A DNA stretch of 64,000 bases from Larix kaempferi (lineage: Eukaryota > Streptophyta > Pinopsida > Pinales > Pinaceae). Positions 10,441-21,349 of this stretch are shown in pieces. Location: NCBI GenBank assembly GCA_027924585.1, contig BSBM01000762.1, positions 10,760,501-10,824,500 of the forward strand, given 5' to 3'. A model generated the notes under the pieces. The model did not search any database and had not been told where the DNA came from. It was given only the letters and a program-made list of their open reading frames with translations. The position numbers were made by a program, and so were the translations under genes. How positions within the stretch are numbered: position 1 is the stretch's first letter; each line of letters begins with the position of its first letter.

Positions 10441-11661
10441 GGACATTTTGGTGTACTTACGTACCAAGAAATTTGGCCCTCACCTTAACCACGATGACCG
10501 TCATTACATCCATCACAAATCCCCTCACTATTTACTCATCGATGATGTCCTTTATCGTTGAGGGGTTGAAACCATTTTGTAGTGATGTCTCACTCGTGAC
10601 GAATCCAAACAAGTCCTAAAAGAATACCGTAGCGGACCTTATGGCAGTGATATCTCATGAATGACCACCACCTAGAAATTTATTTGTGCTGACTATTTCT
10701 ATCCAACCTTGTTTTCCAATTGCATTGAGGTAGTCAACGCTACCGCAATTGCCATCTTTTCCAAAGGAAAGAATCCATCCCATGCTACTTCACCTGGTGG
10801 TCATCATTGGCCCTTTCTGCAAATGGGCCATTGACTATATGGAATGCAATCCCCCATTAGATAGTGGCCACAAATACATTGTTATAGCCATCGACTACTT
10901 CACAAATTGGGTCAAGGCCATGATGACCTTTAATTTTAATGATGAAACCACGACGCATTTCTTTTTCAACCATGTTATCACTCATTTTTGTGTCCCGCAA
11001 TAAATAGTGTCCGACCATGGTTGTCATTTTGAGGACACTGTCTAGAAAGAGTTGTCTCACCTATTAAATTTTGAACTCCAATTCTCCTCCTCCTATTATC
11101 CTCAAGGAAATGGACAAGTGAAGGCCATCAACAAAATCCTTAAAATGATGCTCCAATGGATGGTGGATAAACACAAATCCAGTTAGAACCATATGCTCTT
11201 TCCATCCCTTTGGGCCTATCGCATAGCAATGAAGACTGCGATGAGATTCACCCATTTCCACCTATGCATGGTGTAGAATCAGATATCCTTATCAAGTGTC
11301 AAATCCTATCCCTTTTGAATTTCTACTAGAGCCCACTACTTTGGAGAAATGCTTAATCGCTCTTGAACAAGTCAATGAGGATCACCATGTAGCACTCCAA
11401 ATGATCAAAGCTACTAACCATCAATCAAAATCTCATTATGACTCTCATGTCCACCCTCATAATTTCAACGAGGGTCAGCTTTTTCTTGTGTATGAACAAT
11501 ACCACGACAAACTTGGTAAGGGAAAGTTTGAATCCATGTGGTAGACACCATATGTTGTCAAAAACTGTCTCAACAAGGGGGCATACATTCTTGTCAGTTC
11601 TAAAGGTCACCTCTTGAAGAACCCCCGCAATGGTTTGTACCTAAATATATTTTTTGCTTAA
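10440..11661 (+). pseudogene. Integrase remnant of T2
   Basis: GPFCKWAIDYMECNPP supplies the first catalytic Asp, VSDHGCHFEDT the second, and YYPQGNGQVKAINKIL the third position. There Lys (AAG, 11121-11123) replaces the catalytic Glu that T4 keeps (GQVEAIN). The N-terminal part is preserved as DPWYGDILVYL and YLLIDDVLYR, and the C-terminus ends NPRNGLYLN...FFA with TAA at 11659. Multiple in-frame stops and frame changes are present. A strand-transfer-competent enzyme cannot be made from this copy. Confidence 0.75.
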
Positions 11662-11779
11662 CCAGACTAAACCCTTTGTTCATTGTATTATAGCTTTTCC
11701 TTTTTTATTTTACCTTTTTCAAAGAAGAGGCTCATCATTTGTTTCCTTGACCTTATTAAATGGATCCTTATCCTACCAC

Positions 11780-12184
11780 TTAAGTCTGTTATGCTGACCG
11801 CGCAAGCAGATACTGTCCAAATCTCACCTCATCTACATGGGTACTCTATTTCCCCATCACATGTCTTAATCCATATCAGCAGTGCATGCATTGGTGTAGC
11901 CACCAATAACCAAGAAGAATACGATGACATGATCAATCTCTTATCATATGCCCTTCACATGGGAATTGGTCACCTTTGTGTTTACCTCTATTCACAACTG
12001 CTTGTCGCACAGTTGAAAATTTCTTACCGAGTACGTGATCCTTGCCTCTTTAGAAAGTTCCTGTGCACTAAAAAATTGGTTAGACTATTTGAAATCATCA
12101 CACATTCATGTCCCGAGGCATCTCAATAGTGTTTTAGATCAAATGGATAACTATGTTTTAGAGTTGCACATCAATAATCAATAA
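11780..12184 (+). pseudogene. Second RNase H of T2, active site lost
   Basis: It starts as YADRASRYCPN (DGAS become DRAS) in one frame and continues after a frameshift as IGVATNNQEEYDD and CVYLYSQLLVAQ. It ends in a third frame as VPRHLNSVLDQMDNYVL before the TAA at 12182. The second catalytic Asp is Tyr (TAT, 11989-11991) where T1 and T4 have LDSQ. It occupies the same place after integrase as in T1 and T4. Confidence 0.7.
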
Positions 12185-12453
12185 TAAGGAAATAAACCAT
12201 ACATTTGAATTTCATAGCTTTTTGCATACACATATAAATAAACATCTCATCCATCACACAATCAAGAGGCTCAAAAAATACATAAAAATTTTGCATCCAT
12301 GTGCATATGTATATATATGTTTATAAATTCATATGACCAAATATTGTTCTGTCTACAACAAGAAGCCCCAATATCTCCATAAAATATAATAAGTACATTG
12401 GTAAAAACTACCCATGCTCATCACATTGCGGGGTAGCTCTCTAAGTCTGCAAA
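12185..12453. other. A/T-rich spacer between pol and antisense gene of T2
   Basis: No coding frame. One copy of GCATCCATGTGC lies at 12293-12304. This is the reverse complement of GCACATGGATGC, the motif repeated seven times in the corresponding spacer of T4, and it has the same orientation relative to the element. Confidence 0.5.
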
Positions 12454-12809
12454 CTAGTCATCAAAGTACTTGGAGGACTCACCCTCCATCTCCTCTTCGC
12501 TAGTATCATCATCATCATGGAGTACATCCCCCTGTGCCATCCCCTGCATAGCCTCGGTCGCTATGGAAATACAACGCATGATAGGCTACCACTTTCCTAA
12601 CATCTGGAAGCAGATAGTAATGAGCTCCTCATTGAGCTTATAATATATTTAATTTGTGACACCCTTTAGTAGTCACTCTATGTCCATGCACAATCGATCC
12701 ATTTTTTCCTCCGCACTCCTACGTCGTCAATGTGTGCGGGGGGAAGGGTCAATACCCTTAGTTCTGTTGCGGGGTCTCCAGTAACCTATCAGAGTAGTCA
12801 ATCCCACAT
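12454..12809 (-). pseudogene. Exon 2 of the antisense PMD-like gene of T2
   Basis: Read on the minus strand, an acceptor TGTGTGCAG is followed by ATGTGGGATTG, giving Asp-Val-Gly after a split Asp codon exactly as in T4 (DVGPRP). The frame then stays in register for 118 codons to the TAG at 12454, apart from four in-frame stops. Matches to T4 include RRRSAEEK versus RRWDAEGT, LLKGVTN versus LLVGVTN, RCISIATEAMQGMAQ versus SIAIRVAILADRGQAQ, and an acidic tail (DDDDTSEEEMEGESS versus EELSEEDQGEDSE). Exon 1 and the donor are gone: the T3 LTR begins 33 bases upstream of the acceptor. Confidence 0.7.
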
Positions 12810-12842
12810 CTGCACACACCTATGACAAGTCATTAATACTGA

Positions 12843-13615
12843 TGTTAACACCCAAAATTTGTTCACCTAGCTCATCTCCTTAGTCACATAACCCATTCAT
12901 CCATTTTTCCTACATATTTGGCCTCCAAAAACCCAAAATCCCTAAGTTGGTAATCAAATGAAAAAAAATCATTATTTCCCTCAAAAATTAAATAAATTCC
13001 TCCAAAAAAAGGTTAAAATCCCCCAAAAAGAAAAATAAAAGAAAAAGAAAAAGGGGAAATAGCCAAAATAAAAGAAAAATGATGGAAACCATCAAATACT
13101 ACGGGCCAATACTATTGGCCACCCAATACCATAGAAAAATATACCACCATCCAAAATTGCTATAAAAAGGTGGTGGTGGCTCCCCATTTCATATACATTC
13201 ACCCTATCTTACCAAAACTCTACCGAAACTCCTATTTAACCCTAGCCTACATTTTTGAGCTTTTGTTCACACTTAATTGAGTTTTGGCCACCATTTTGAG
13301 AATTCATATGAGAGCAAGGGACATTGGAGACACAAAGCACCACCATTTGTACGGATGCAAGGGCCCCAATCTACTCACCATATTGAGGTAACCCATGTTG
13401 TAAATATTTTTTTACTATAATACAAAACCATTCTTTGATTCATGGGTGTTTGACATGTTAGTTTAGATCTTTATTTTTACTGCAATAATCATTGTTATAT
13501 TTACTTTGACCTTTTGTTTGCATGCACACACTATCATTCATGAACTGTTACTAAGAGTTCCATAACTCGCAGTAAGTTTCCTTTTGCACTAGCTTGTGTA
13601 AAAAAACTAGCTACA
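12843..13615 (+). repeat. 5' LTR of T3
   Basis: It is 773 bases, from TGTTAACACCC to ACTAGCTACA. The T4 LTR has the same ends (TGTTAACACCC to CCTAGCTACA) over 735 bases. TATAAAAAGG at 13161-13170 is a good TATA box. The primer site follows four bases after the LTR end. Confidence 0.75.
13161..13170 (+). promoter_or_regulatory. TATA box of T3 LTR
   Basis: TATAAAAAGG. T4 has TATAAATAGG at the corresponding place in its LTR. Confidence 0.5.
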
Positions 13616-13619
13616 GTTT

Positions 13620-13641
13620 TGGCGACTCCCACCGGGTTCAA
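13620..13641 (+). other. Primer binding site of T3
   Basis: TGGCGACTCCCACCGGG continues into TTCAA. The reverse complement reads like the T arm and acceptor end of a tRNA: GAACCC, then GGTGGGAGTCG, then CCA. T4 has TGGCAACTCCC at the same spot. From memory, related Tat elements use a tRNA-Arg primer; I cannot confirm which tRNA is meant here. Confidence 0.6.
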
Positions 13642-15060
13642 TCTTTGCAGATCTGTGGTTCCTTTTGACCATCCTTACCTATTTGTTTTTCATTTTATTT
13701 TTCTTGGTTTGTTTTATTTTTAGTAGATATGTGGATCTAGGTCGTGATCCTTGCTAGATATATCCATTTAGACTCATATATGTTCCCTATTGGTCACCAT
13801 TTAACGGATACAATGACACTTGTATGGTCACAATCTGATCACACAGTGTGGAGACATATCATTTCCAAAATTGTCATCCATACAGAAATCTGCTGAAAAA
13901 TTACACATTTTCAAACTCAAATATCTTGGCCTCTGGGACTCGAAATTGAGTGTTTTTTTTTATAAATCAGATATTTTTTCTAGAAGAATTCAGATCTGTA
14001 TTATATTTTAGAAAATTCTGCATAAAATGTTACATAAATTAGTCTAAGATTCGTTGCACCATTTGCATGAATTTTCTAGCAGTTAGTCCTTTCATTTGGA
14101 AAGGAAAAGAAAATTTTTATTTCAATTTCAGTTCTTTATTTTTGCATTTACTTTTGGCGTATCTTGGGCTTGTTCACACCACTTGTGCACCCACTCACTC
14201 CCTAAATTCCAAGTGAGACTAAAACCGGTTTAATTGAAAACATACTTAACCCCAATTGGGGACCCAAAAACAACTTGGTAGTTAGGTAGTACATTGGGGT
14301 TAGGCATCCAAATAACACCCCCTTTGTCACATACATTTGAGACATAGTTGTTGTCTTTTAGGGAGAAAAAATTCCCTATTATTTATTGGTACGGTTGACA
14401 CAGATTTGATAGAGGGCCTCTCCCCTAGGAGGGCAAGTGGAAAGACTGGTTCCAAAAGTCTGAGTGGAATACCGCTCTTCACTCTGTATCGAAGGACACC
14501 AACTCGTTGTTCTCATTGTGCATGTTGTCCCCCATACCGGGTGCATGACGGCCAAAGGACTGAAGCCGTGGGATACCTTTTTGGACGTGCCATGAATGGG
14601 GTAGCCTAGTATCCATTATTATAGGGATCTTTTACCCAGGATCCCTCTCAGTAGGGGGATATCCCTTAGCCATTTGGTTCTCCATTTCGTATTTCCTGAC
14701 TGCAAATTTCATCACCCTATAGGGGATACGATTTGCGTGAGCTTCCATATCTTTTGGTTAGGCATTTGCATGATCCTATACCCCATAGGTTAGTGAGTCT
14801 TTTTATTTTTAGGAGTGCTTCCTGTTGGTATTTTGACCATTTTATTGCCGCTTTACCTATTGTAACCCATTGTTGTAGTAGGTGTTTTTGAGTTTGTTGT
14901 TGGCCTGAGTGTCGTTTTTATTACGAGATCTCCTTTTGCACACTAGGTTGTACTAGGATTTATTAGCGTGTTTTTAGACCACAACCCCTTCAAACTTACA
15001 CTTCCATCACCATTGATTCCCCTATACACTCCCATCCTCTACGGGGGAAGTCCCCACAGT
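13642..15060 (+). other. Untranslated leader of T3
   Basis: No supported gene in 1.4 kb. The part at about 14270-14700 is clearly similar to the T4 leader at 29600-30060 (minus strand). Shared landmarks are GCATCCAAATAACACCCC, the AGACTGGTTCC block, and GTCTGAGTGGAATACCG versus GCCTGAGTGGAATACCG. The remaining leader parts are not similar between the two. Confidence 0.55.
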
Positions 15061-16290
15061 ATGGTCCATTGGACCCCTCTCATCGCGCTCCTGTGAGACG
15101 CACAACTTCGTCGCAGGATATTCATCCCAACGCTCCCTATTTCAATTATGAATCTAAGTCCGAGTCACCTATAAATACAGTTCCATCTATCCCCATGGAT
15201 GACATGAATCCCAACCTGTTTTATAGAGGTATTTTAGGCGGTGGCACTAACACTGGCCCCGCTGCCACTTCAACATCTATTCCCAACATGAAATCCACGG
15301 GACCCACCATCCCTGTTGGTACAGGAACTACCCCGACACTACAACCCACAACACCTCTACATCCATGCCCACCGATAGCATATCTATTCCGACTACAGTC
15401 CCTTTGGTTACCAACAATACCTTTAGGGGCACCAAACCTTCCTTCCAGATCCCTTCGCCCCTTATGGGTGGTTCATCAATATTCGTCATGAAAACCACCA
15501 ATGCACCACCATTTGGCGGAGGCGTCCCCATGATTGTTTCCATGGCTAGTATGCAGATCGGCTAGACCATGTCACAACCTCCTGCCAGGTTTCCATTCAT
15601 GGATGGTCTCAACCTCCCTGATATGGCTCGATTGACTAATGATTTGAGTCGACATGATCCCACATGGCCTCCTATTCCTACCAAAATCCCTTCGAACATG
15701 CCCAAGTTTGAGGGGAAGGGTGGCGAGGACCTCCAGAACCACATCATGTCCTTCCACTTATGGTGATCCTCCAACTCCATAGTGGATGATTCAATCCTCC
15801 TATGCCTATTACAATGAACACTCACTGGTGCTGCAGCCAAGTGGTATATTGACCAGCCCCATGGGACACATTCCACCTTTACATCCCTCGCTTCGAATTT
15901 CCTACAGTTCTTCCAGCTACTAGTTCGTTACGACGCTGGCGTCGAGATTCTCCTATCTTGTAGACAGAATACGGCTACCCACATCACTGACCATATCAAC
16001 TATGCTAGTGTTATAAAAAAAACTGTAATCACCATGCATACGTACCATATGGTACCTAATCATATCCTGGAGAGCGAGGAAACTTAGAGTATCCCTTGAA
16101 GTGAATGCATGTGTAGGGATAATCCTCAATGACAACTGATAACTCTCACCACTGAGCAAATAAGTCTCATCCAAGGACTCTCCCAATTAGGACACCACCC
16201 TCATGAATCATCATCTCCCCCCAGCATCTCATTCGGGGCTCCATTGACCCACCATCCCTCACTACCAGGTGCAGTCACAATGTAGGTATT
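15061..16290 (+). pseudogene. Gag remnant of T3
   Basis: The frame begins near 15061 with a Ser/Thr/Pro-rich N-terminal part (APYFNYESKSES). After a frame change it runs as FPFMDGLNLPDMARL, IPTKIPSNMPKFEGKGGED, NHIMSFHLW and LTGAAAKWYID. The T4 gag has FPFMASLNLPDLARL, IPSDIPKFEGKAGED and LTGSAAKWYIE. This is the retrotransposon gag (capsid-like) domain. Stops and frame changes accumulate, and the domain is lost near 16260-16290, well before any zinc knuckle. Confidence 0.75.
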
Positions 16291-17218
16291 ATCTCAAACA
16301 AGAAAGAGAAAATGAATGACACAAACCCAAAGTCATCCCTAGGTGACTGTTAGTCCCCAAAGCTAAACCAAGTTGAAATGATGTATGCCCGAGCATGATA
16401 GGAGCTCAATTGTTTTGAGATATTAGAGCTATATATTTTATGCAATGTGTTTTAAATACAATCTCAGAATTTATTGATTGAATTAGGTCATGCACATAAT
16501 TAAAAGATGTAAAGACATTTTGTAGAGGAAATTCACAACATGTTATAGAATATATGAAAATATGGAAGTGAATTTAACGGATGGAATACTAGGATTATTC
16601 AAGAAGTGACTATGAAGGACAACTTTATTGAATCTAGGTTAACTTTCAACGTACTGAAGCCTCAAGATGAGGAATTTCAGCAATTCTTACACATTTGTAA
16701 AGCTAAAACACAAGGAATGAAGGGAATACAACCAGATTTTATGTGCATAACATAAGTAGGAAACTCCTTACAATTTTGAACCAAACATAAAATATTTCAA
16801 AGATATAATAGAGGTAAAACATTTATGAATATCTTACAGATATTTTATCTTCAAACATCGTGAACATCAATGATATCATAATGATATCAAACACTTACAT
16901 AGAACAGAAAATGGAATAACAATGAACTCACTCAAGAGAGGAAAAAACATCTATGAATCACTGTTGTGTCTTTAATCTCTTAGATAGCCAAATTACAAGG
17001 GCCAATTCTATCACTCGACTATACAAAGATAGACATCGAAACTCTCTTCCTAAAATTGCCAACCCCTTAGACTAAGTCCAAGAAACTTTATTTAGATTCT
17101 ATAAGTAACCAAATTTGGTTTCTTACATCCTAATAAAAAAATAAAAGACTTGATTTACTTTTAGAAAGATGACTTTTACATTTCTGTTTTGCAACATCTC
17201 ATGCTAAACTTAGCATCT
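16291..17218. other. Unassigned A/T-rich stretch
   Basis: No supported gene. Lying immediately 3' of the minus-strand ORF ending at 17219, it could be the 3' noncoding region or LTR of that ORF's element (minus-strand CTAAGGGG near 17070 is purine-rich), but I find no paired copy or clear ends. Confidence 0.25.
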
Positions 17219-19705
17219 TTAGTTCTTTTTGTTGGTAGTCTTCTTCTTGCCGCTCATGTAAATATTTTGTTGTCCAGGAGGCTTCCCAATTGGCCCTACT
17301 TGAGGTATGGCAGCTTGTTTCATCTGGTACATCATTTGTATATTAGATGGCCCTGCAGGTGGCATAAAAGAAATAGGTGGTGGCTGATTTGCAAATGAAC
17401 CTGGTAGTTGAGATGATGGTTGAGTTGTTGACTGATCAGACTGTGAACCTGTAGACTAACATGATAATTGACATGAAGGATGTGTAGTTGATGCTCTAGG
17501 TGGCAACACATGCTTATGATATTGAATGATAATTTGCCACTCCTTTCCCAAAGTATATTTATGGGTTCTCAAGGATTTCAAGGAGATTTCTGCATTAGTT
17601 GTTTTTTCATATGAGATTGGCCCTAATCTCTTGGAAATATTCTTCAAACCCACTCATATTTCAAAATAGATTTTTAATCTTTCTACTGCATGTTCTCCTT
17701 CTATTTCTCCTTCCAATGGCTCTGGACATAAATATTCTTTCTTCTTGTTAAGGTGATCTTTGTAGGTATCTTTGGGGTAAGCATCTCCATTTCCATCCCA
17801 TGGGGAAGGAATTCCTAAACTCAATACATCTTTGAACAAGGCTTTAAAAGAGCGTATTTCATCTATCAGCTGCTTATCAACCAACTTCCTTTTCTTTCTA
17901 CTGTTTAAGTAGTATATTACTTCTGAGGCTTGCTTCGGCATATTCTCTAACTGCTTTTCCACTGACTTTATTTTTGCATTGTCTTGAGTGGCAATATCCA
18001 ATTAATATTGGATAAATTCAAAGTAGTCCCACTTTTGCATGAACCATTCATCAACATTTTCCCAAACAACTTGTGTTATTATTCTCAACGGTTTTTCTCC
18101 TTGAACATTTATTTGTAGAGAGGTTATCTAGCTCTTCAGATATCCTACTTCCCTTTCCAGGTCTATTAAGTCATCTTCTTTTTTACTAACTTTACTTTCT
18201 AGTTCAAGGATCCTACTACCCTTTGTGTCTAGTTCCTTTTTGGCCTCGTCAATTTTGTTGCTTAATTCATTATCTTCTTCAATAGGATAAGTACTTGAGC
18301 TTAGATATTCATGGTCTTTATTCATTGCATCCACATCAATAGTATTTGAAGGGGCAACATGTTGTGCACCTATTTCCTCTGTCATATCTGTTGCTACAAA
18401 CTGACTTTTTGTTGCCTCTGTCACACCAGTTGTCTCTGTTGCACCTGCTATTGTAGGGTGGATTTCCATTAGAACTGTAGGGGTTGATGTTGTAACATCT
18501 CCTTCAGTGGAGATTTTAGCCCTTTCCAATTTCATATTGGAAATTTTCCAATGCAAATCATCAATCTTTTTTCTTCTCTCCTCTGATAACTGTTGGTATT
18601 CTATCATGCTGGCACAAAGATGCTCCTTTTCTGCCTGTACCTATATAAGCTCTTCAATTTGTACTAGTTTTGTGGTGGGCATCTTTAATTTCTTTCTCAT
18701 ATTGGATATCTCATTATCCTTTTTCTCAATCAATGATTTAATTTGAGATACATCTGAAGGGTCATCTTCCAATGCAACCAACTTTTCTTCTAATGAATTT
18801 ATTGTGATTTGCTTATCTCTAGTGGTCCACTTCTCCATCTTGTATAATTTTTCAAACATTTCCAAGGCCAATCTAAGCTTTATTTCATATTTCTCTGATT
18901 TGACAATCTCAGTGCATATCATATCACTAGTCTGATTGTAAAAATCTAATTTGTCCAGCTTACTAAACTCCTGAAAGTTCACAATGTGTTCTTCTACTCT
19001 CCAATCACTTAGCTTGACAGGTTTAGCCACTTTAGGTTCAAGAACATAGAATCTAAGTGTGTCATGTTGGTGATCGACAACTGATACTAATATCCTTCCT
19101 GTAGCTATGATGTCTTGTCTTAGTTCCTTTACCATTTTTAATCCCTTCTCCCTAATATTTCTATAGCCAGTCTGAAGATCTGTCTTTATAGGAACTGGTT
19201 CTGTTGATGAGGACCCTTGTATCTTCGGGGGAATGGTAAACTCAATGGAGGGATAACTAGCATACTGGATTGGGGGTCTTCTTGGTAACTCAGTATTTGC
19301 TATCAACTTAGTGATCTCCCTAGGGATTTCAACTGATTCTGACTCTGATACTTCCAACAATGATTTCTCATCTCCCTCAGTTATTATTCTGGCCCTTTTA
19401 GGGTCTAGACCTTGTTGATCTTGATCAATGTCTGTTTCCAAAGTTTCTTCAGATACCCTTTTTTGTCCAAACAGATGCTCTTGTATTTATTCTTCTTCAA
19501 AACTTTGTATAGCCTACTGAACCTCTTCCCAGGTTTCTTTATCGTCTACTCTCTCCCAAATAGGTTTGGCTAGGCATGAATATGTTAAATTCTTATTCTC
19601 CAGCCTTTGTTTGGATAAGACCTGTTGTGGATCATATGCATCTCTCTCAAATTTCTTAACATTAAGCTAGATCAAGTATTCTCCCACATATTGATCCTTG
19701 CAAAT
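17219..19705 (-). pseudogene. Long coiled-coil ORF of an unidentified retroelement
   Basis: A single minus-strand frame of about 830 codons runs from near 19705 to the TAA at 17219 with no frameshift and at least eight in-frame stops (for example at 18641, 18128, 17654 and 17456). Its beginning is cut by T4-side sequence. In order: a short N-terminal segment (FERDAYDPQQVL, AKPIWERVDDKETWEEV), an acidic/basic linker, a folded-looking part (FYVLEPKVAKPVKLSDW), and heptad-rich coiled coil (EEKLVALEDDPSDVSQIK). A Thr/Ala-rich linker, a second coiled coil, and a Gln/Pro-rich tail ending GQQNIYMSGKKKTTNKKN complete it. It resembles the E1 ORF in architecture, not clearly in sequence. Function is unknown; I infer a retroelement accessory or gag-like protein. 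Confidence 0.45.
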
Positions 19706-19734
19706 TTTTGGTTTGTGGGGTGGAACAGCGGCCG

Positions 19735-20024
19735 GGGACCATGGGTTCTAGGGTGGATCACACGAACGGGGACCGCGAGTGTTGGGTCGGAATACGTGGT
19801 CTTGTACCGTGAGTTCCGAGGCTGGACTCATGGTTTGGGACCGCGATTTCGGCTCCTACAGGCGTGGCCCCAGACCGCGACTATAGCCTTGACAGCTGTG
19901 TTCAGAAACCGCGACAAGCGGCCCTAAAGCCGTGATTGGGATCAAACTTTTAGGGTTTCCCCGGGGGGGGAAGGGTTATTTCTTTGACATGAGTCTGATG
20001 AGTTTGCCTTGTGTCATTAACAGG
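19735..20024 (+). other. GC-rich region upstream of the T4 antisense gene
   Basis: 19735-19930 consists of loosely repeated segments of about 30 bases carrying GGACCGCGA/GAACCGCGAC-type cores. This base composition is unlike the A/T-rich surroundings. It lies directly 5' of the antisense ATG at 20025 and is the likely place for an antisense promoter. It also resembles the repeats in the T4 leader (30424-30960). A promoter role is inference. Confidence 0.35.
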
Positions 20025-21349
20025 ATGTCGTTGGTGCTTTGGCGAGAGCGGGATGTTCGGGATGACATAGTGGATGTCATCCGGAGGGATCGACACGTGT
20101 GGTCTACGTTGGGGTTGTGCGGGCTGCTGAAGTTCGCACAGGTGCCTATGATGCGTTCAGTAGCGCTACTGCTAAACCGATTAGTGAGCTTTTGGGATCC
20201 GGACATTCATGCATTCAGGGTGTAGGGAGAGAGGGTGGATCTCACCCTCGTAGATGTATACTTCTTGATGGGGTCGCCCTGTCTGGGTAGGGTGGATAAT
20301 ACGCAGCCACGAGTATCCGCAGATGTGGATATGGAGGATATGCTGGAGCAGTACTGTGTTCCGGAGACTAAGGTGCAGAGGAATGCACTCCGGGTGGTGG
20401 ACCTGCAGGAGCCAGCAATACAGGCGATCGCGGCGTGTGTGGTTCGAGTTTTGGGGTCCCAATCACCTGAGAAGGTGTCCGGGGGCCCGATGCAGTTGGT
20501 GGAGCCGGTGCTGGAAGTTGTATATTATGCCTGGGGACAAATGTTCCTCACTTGTGTTCAGCGACAGCTGACATCGATGAAGGAATCTGGCAAGGGATTC
20601 TGTTATGGATCCTTTCTGTGTGCCTTCTTCATAGAGCAGGTACCTACACTGTGGTCGTGGGTGCCGGTCAGGGCAGGAGGACTGAGGGAGCCACGCATGC
20701 TGCGGTGGGGAGAGATGATGCGCTAACGGGGTGGCGGTGAGGTTGGGAGATACTTCACCCATGAGCTCTATCTTCAGTGGTTGCAGATGCCACTGACACT
20801 GGATGATTATCCATTCAAAGATATGGACTACACCGGGGATCCGGAGGCACCACGGCCGCCAGGGTAGGTGTGCGGACCAGATGGTATGTATTGATTTGCT
20901 TGATTGTTGTTGATGTCAAGTCTTGTGTATGATAGGTTTAAGATGTTGATATGCGGTTACTCATTGATGTATGATTTGCAGATGTTGGCCCGAGACCACC
21001 ACCAGTACATGTAGCTCGCAGGGGGCATGTGGCGGTACCATCCCTGCCAGGCCGAGGGCAGGTGCGTCGATGGGATGCTGAGGGGACTCTGGAGTCCGTA
21101 CGGACGCTTCTGGATCGATTGCTGGTTGGAGTGACTAATGATGGGTGGCGGGATGTGGATCTGGAGGTGATTCAGGACTGTCTGAGGACGCCATGGGAGT
21201 TCTGATCGATCGCGATCCGGGTGGCTATTTTGGCGGATAGGGGTCAGGCACAGGAGCCCGCAGGGGATGAGGAGCTGTCGGAGGAGGATCAGGGTGAGGA
21301 CTCAGAGGCAGCTGATACAGGCAGTGATGGAGGGTATGACTCTCAGTAG
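20025..21349 (+). pseudogene. Antisense spliced PMD-like gene of T4
   Basis: Exon 1 is 20025-20883 and exon 2 is 20982-21349, opposite in strand to T4 pol. One frame runs through both, with only four stops (TAG 20223, TAA 20724, TAG 20862, TGA in exon 2). The ATG at 20025 is preferred because MSLVLWRERD aligns with the T1 start. Motifs are LLNRLVSFWDPDIHAF, VDLTLVDVYFLMGSP, MLEQYCVPETK, YGSFLCAFFIEQVPTLW and an acidic C-terminal tail (LSEEDQGEDSEAADTG). The LVSFWDP/LTLVDVYFLMG blocks fit the plant mobile domain. The spliced product would be about 408 residues. The 3' end faces the 3' end of pol across 477 bases. Antisense additional ORFs are known in some plant Tat elements; the protein's role in the element is unknown. 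Confidence 0.75.
20884..20981 (+). other. Predicted intron in the T4 antisense gene
   Basis: Donor GATG|GTATGTATTG, acceptor GATTTGCAG|ATGTTGG, 98 bases and T-rich. Splicing joins G and AT into an Asp codon and keeps the frame into DVGPRP. In both T1 and T4 exactly six codons separate the conserved Pro-Pro-Gly from the split Asp codon. Confidence 0.7.

Larger units (their letters stand above)
9385..12842 (+). mobile_element. Decayed Tat-like Ty3 element (T2), 5'- and 3'-truncated
   Basis: The element starts abruptly in the RT palm and continues through RNase H, integrase, the second RNase H and exon 2 of the antisense PMD-like gene. It then stops at the LTR of T3 (12843). The integrase C-terminus (GKGKFESMW, NPRNGLYLN) is closest to T4, so T2, T3 and T4 appear to be one family. 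Decay is heavy, with many stops and frame changes. Confidence 0.7.
12843..16290 (+). mobile_element. 5' part of a Tat-like Ty3 element (T3)
   Basis: A 5' LTR, primer binding site, leader and gag are in order on the plus strand. LTR ends, primer site, part of the leader and gag all match T4. The element is lost after gag, near 16290, where sequence of unknown origin begins. It sits inside the intron remnant of the T2 antisense gene. Confidence 0.7.

Noticed and set aside
12843-13615. Idea that this LTR is the 3' LTR of T2
   Set aside because: No polypurine tract precedes it, it interrupts the antisense gene inside its intron, and it is followed by a primer site, leader and gag in 5'-LTR order.
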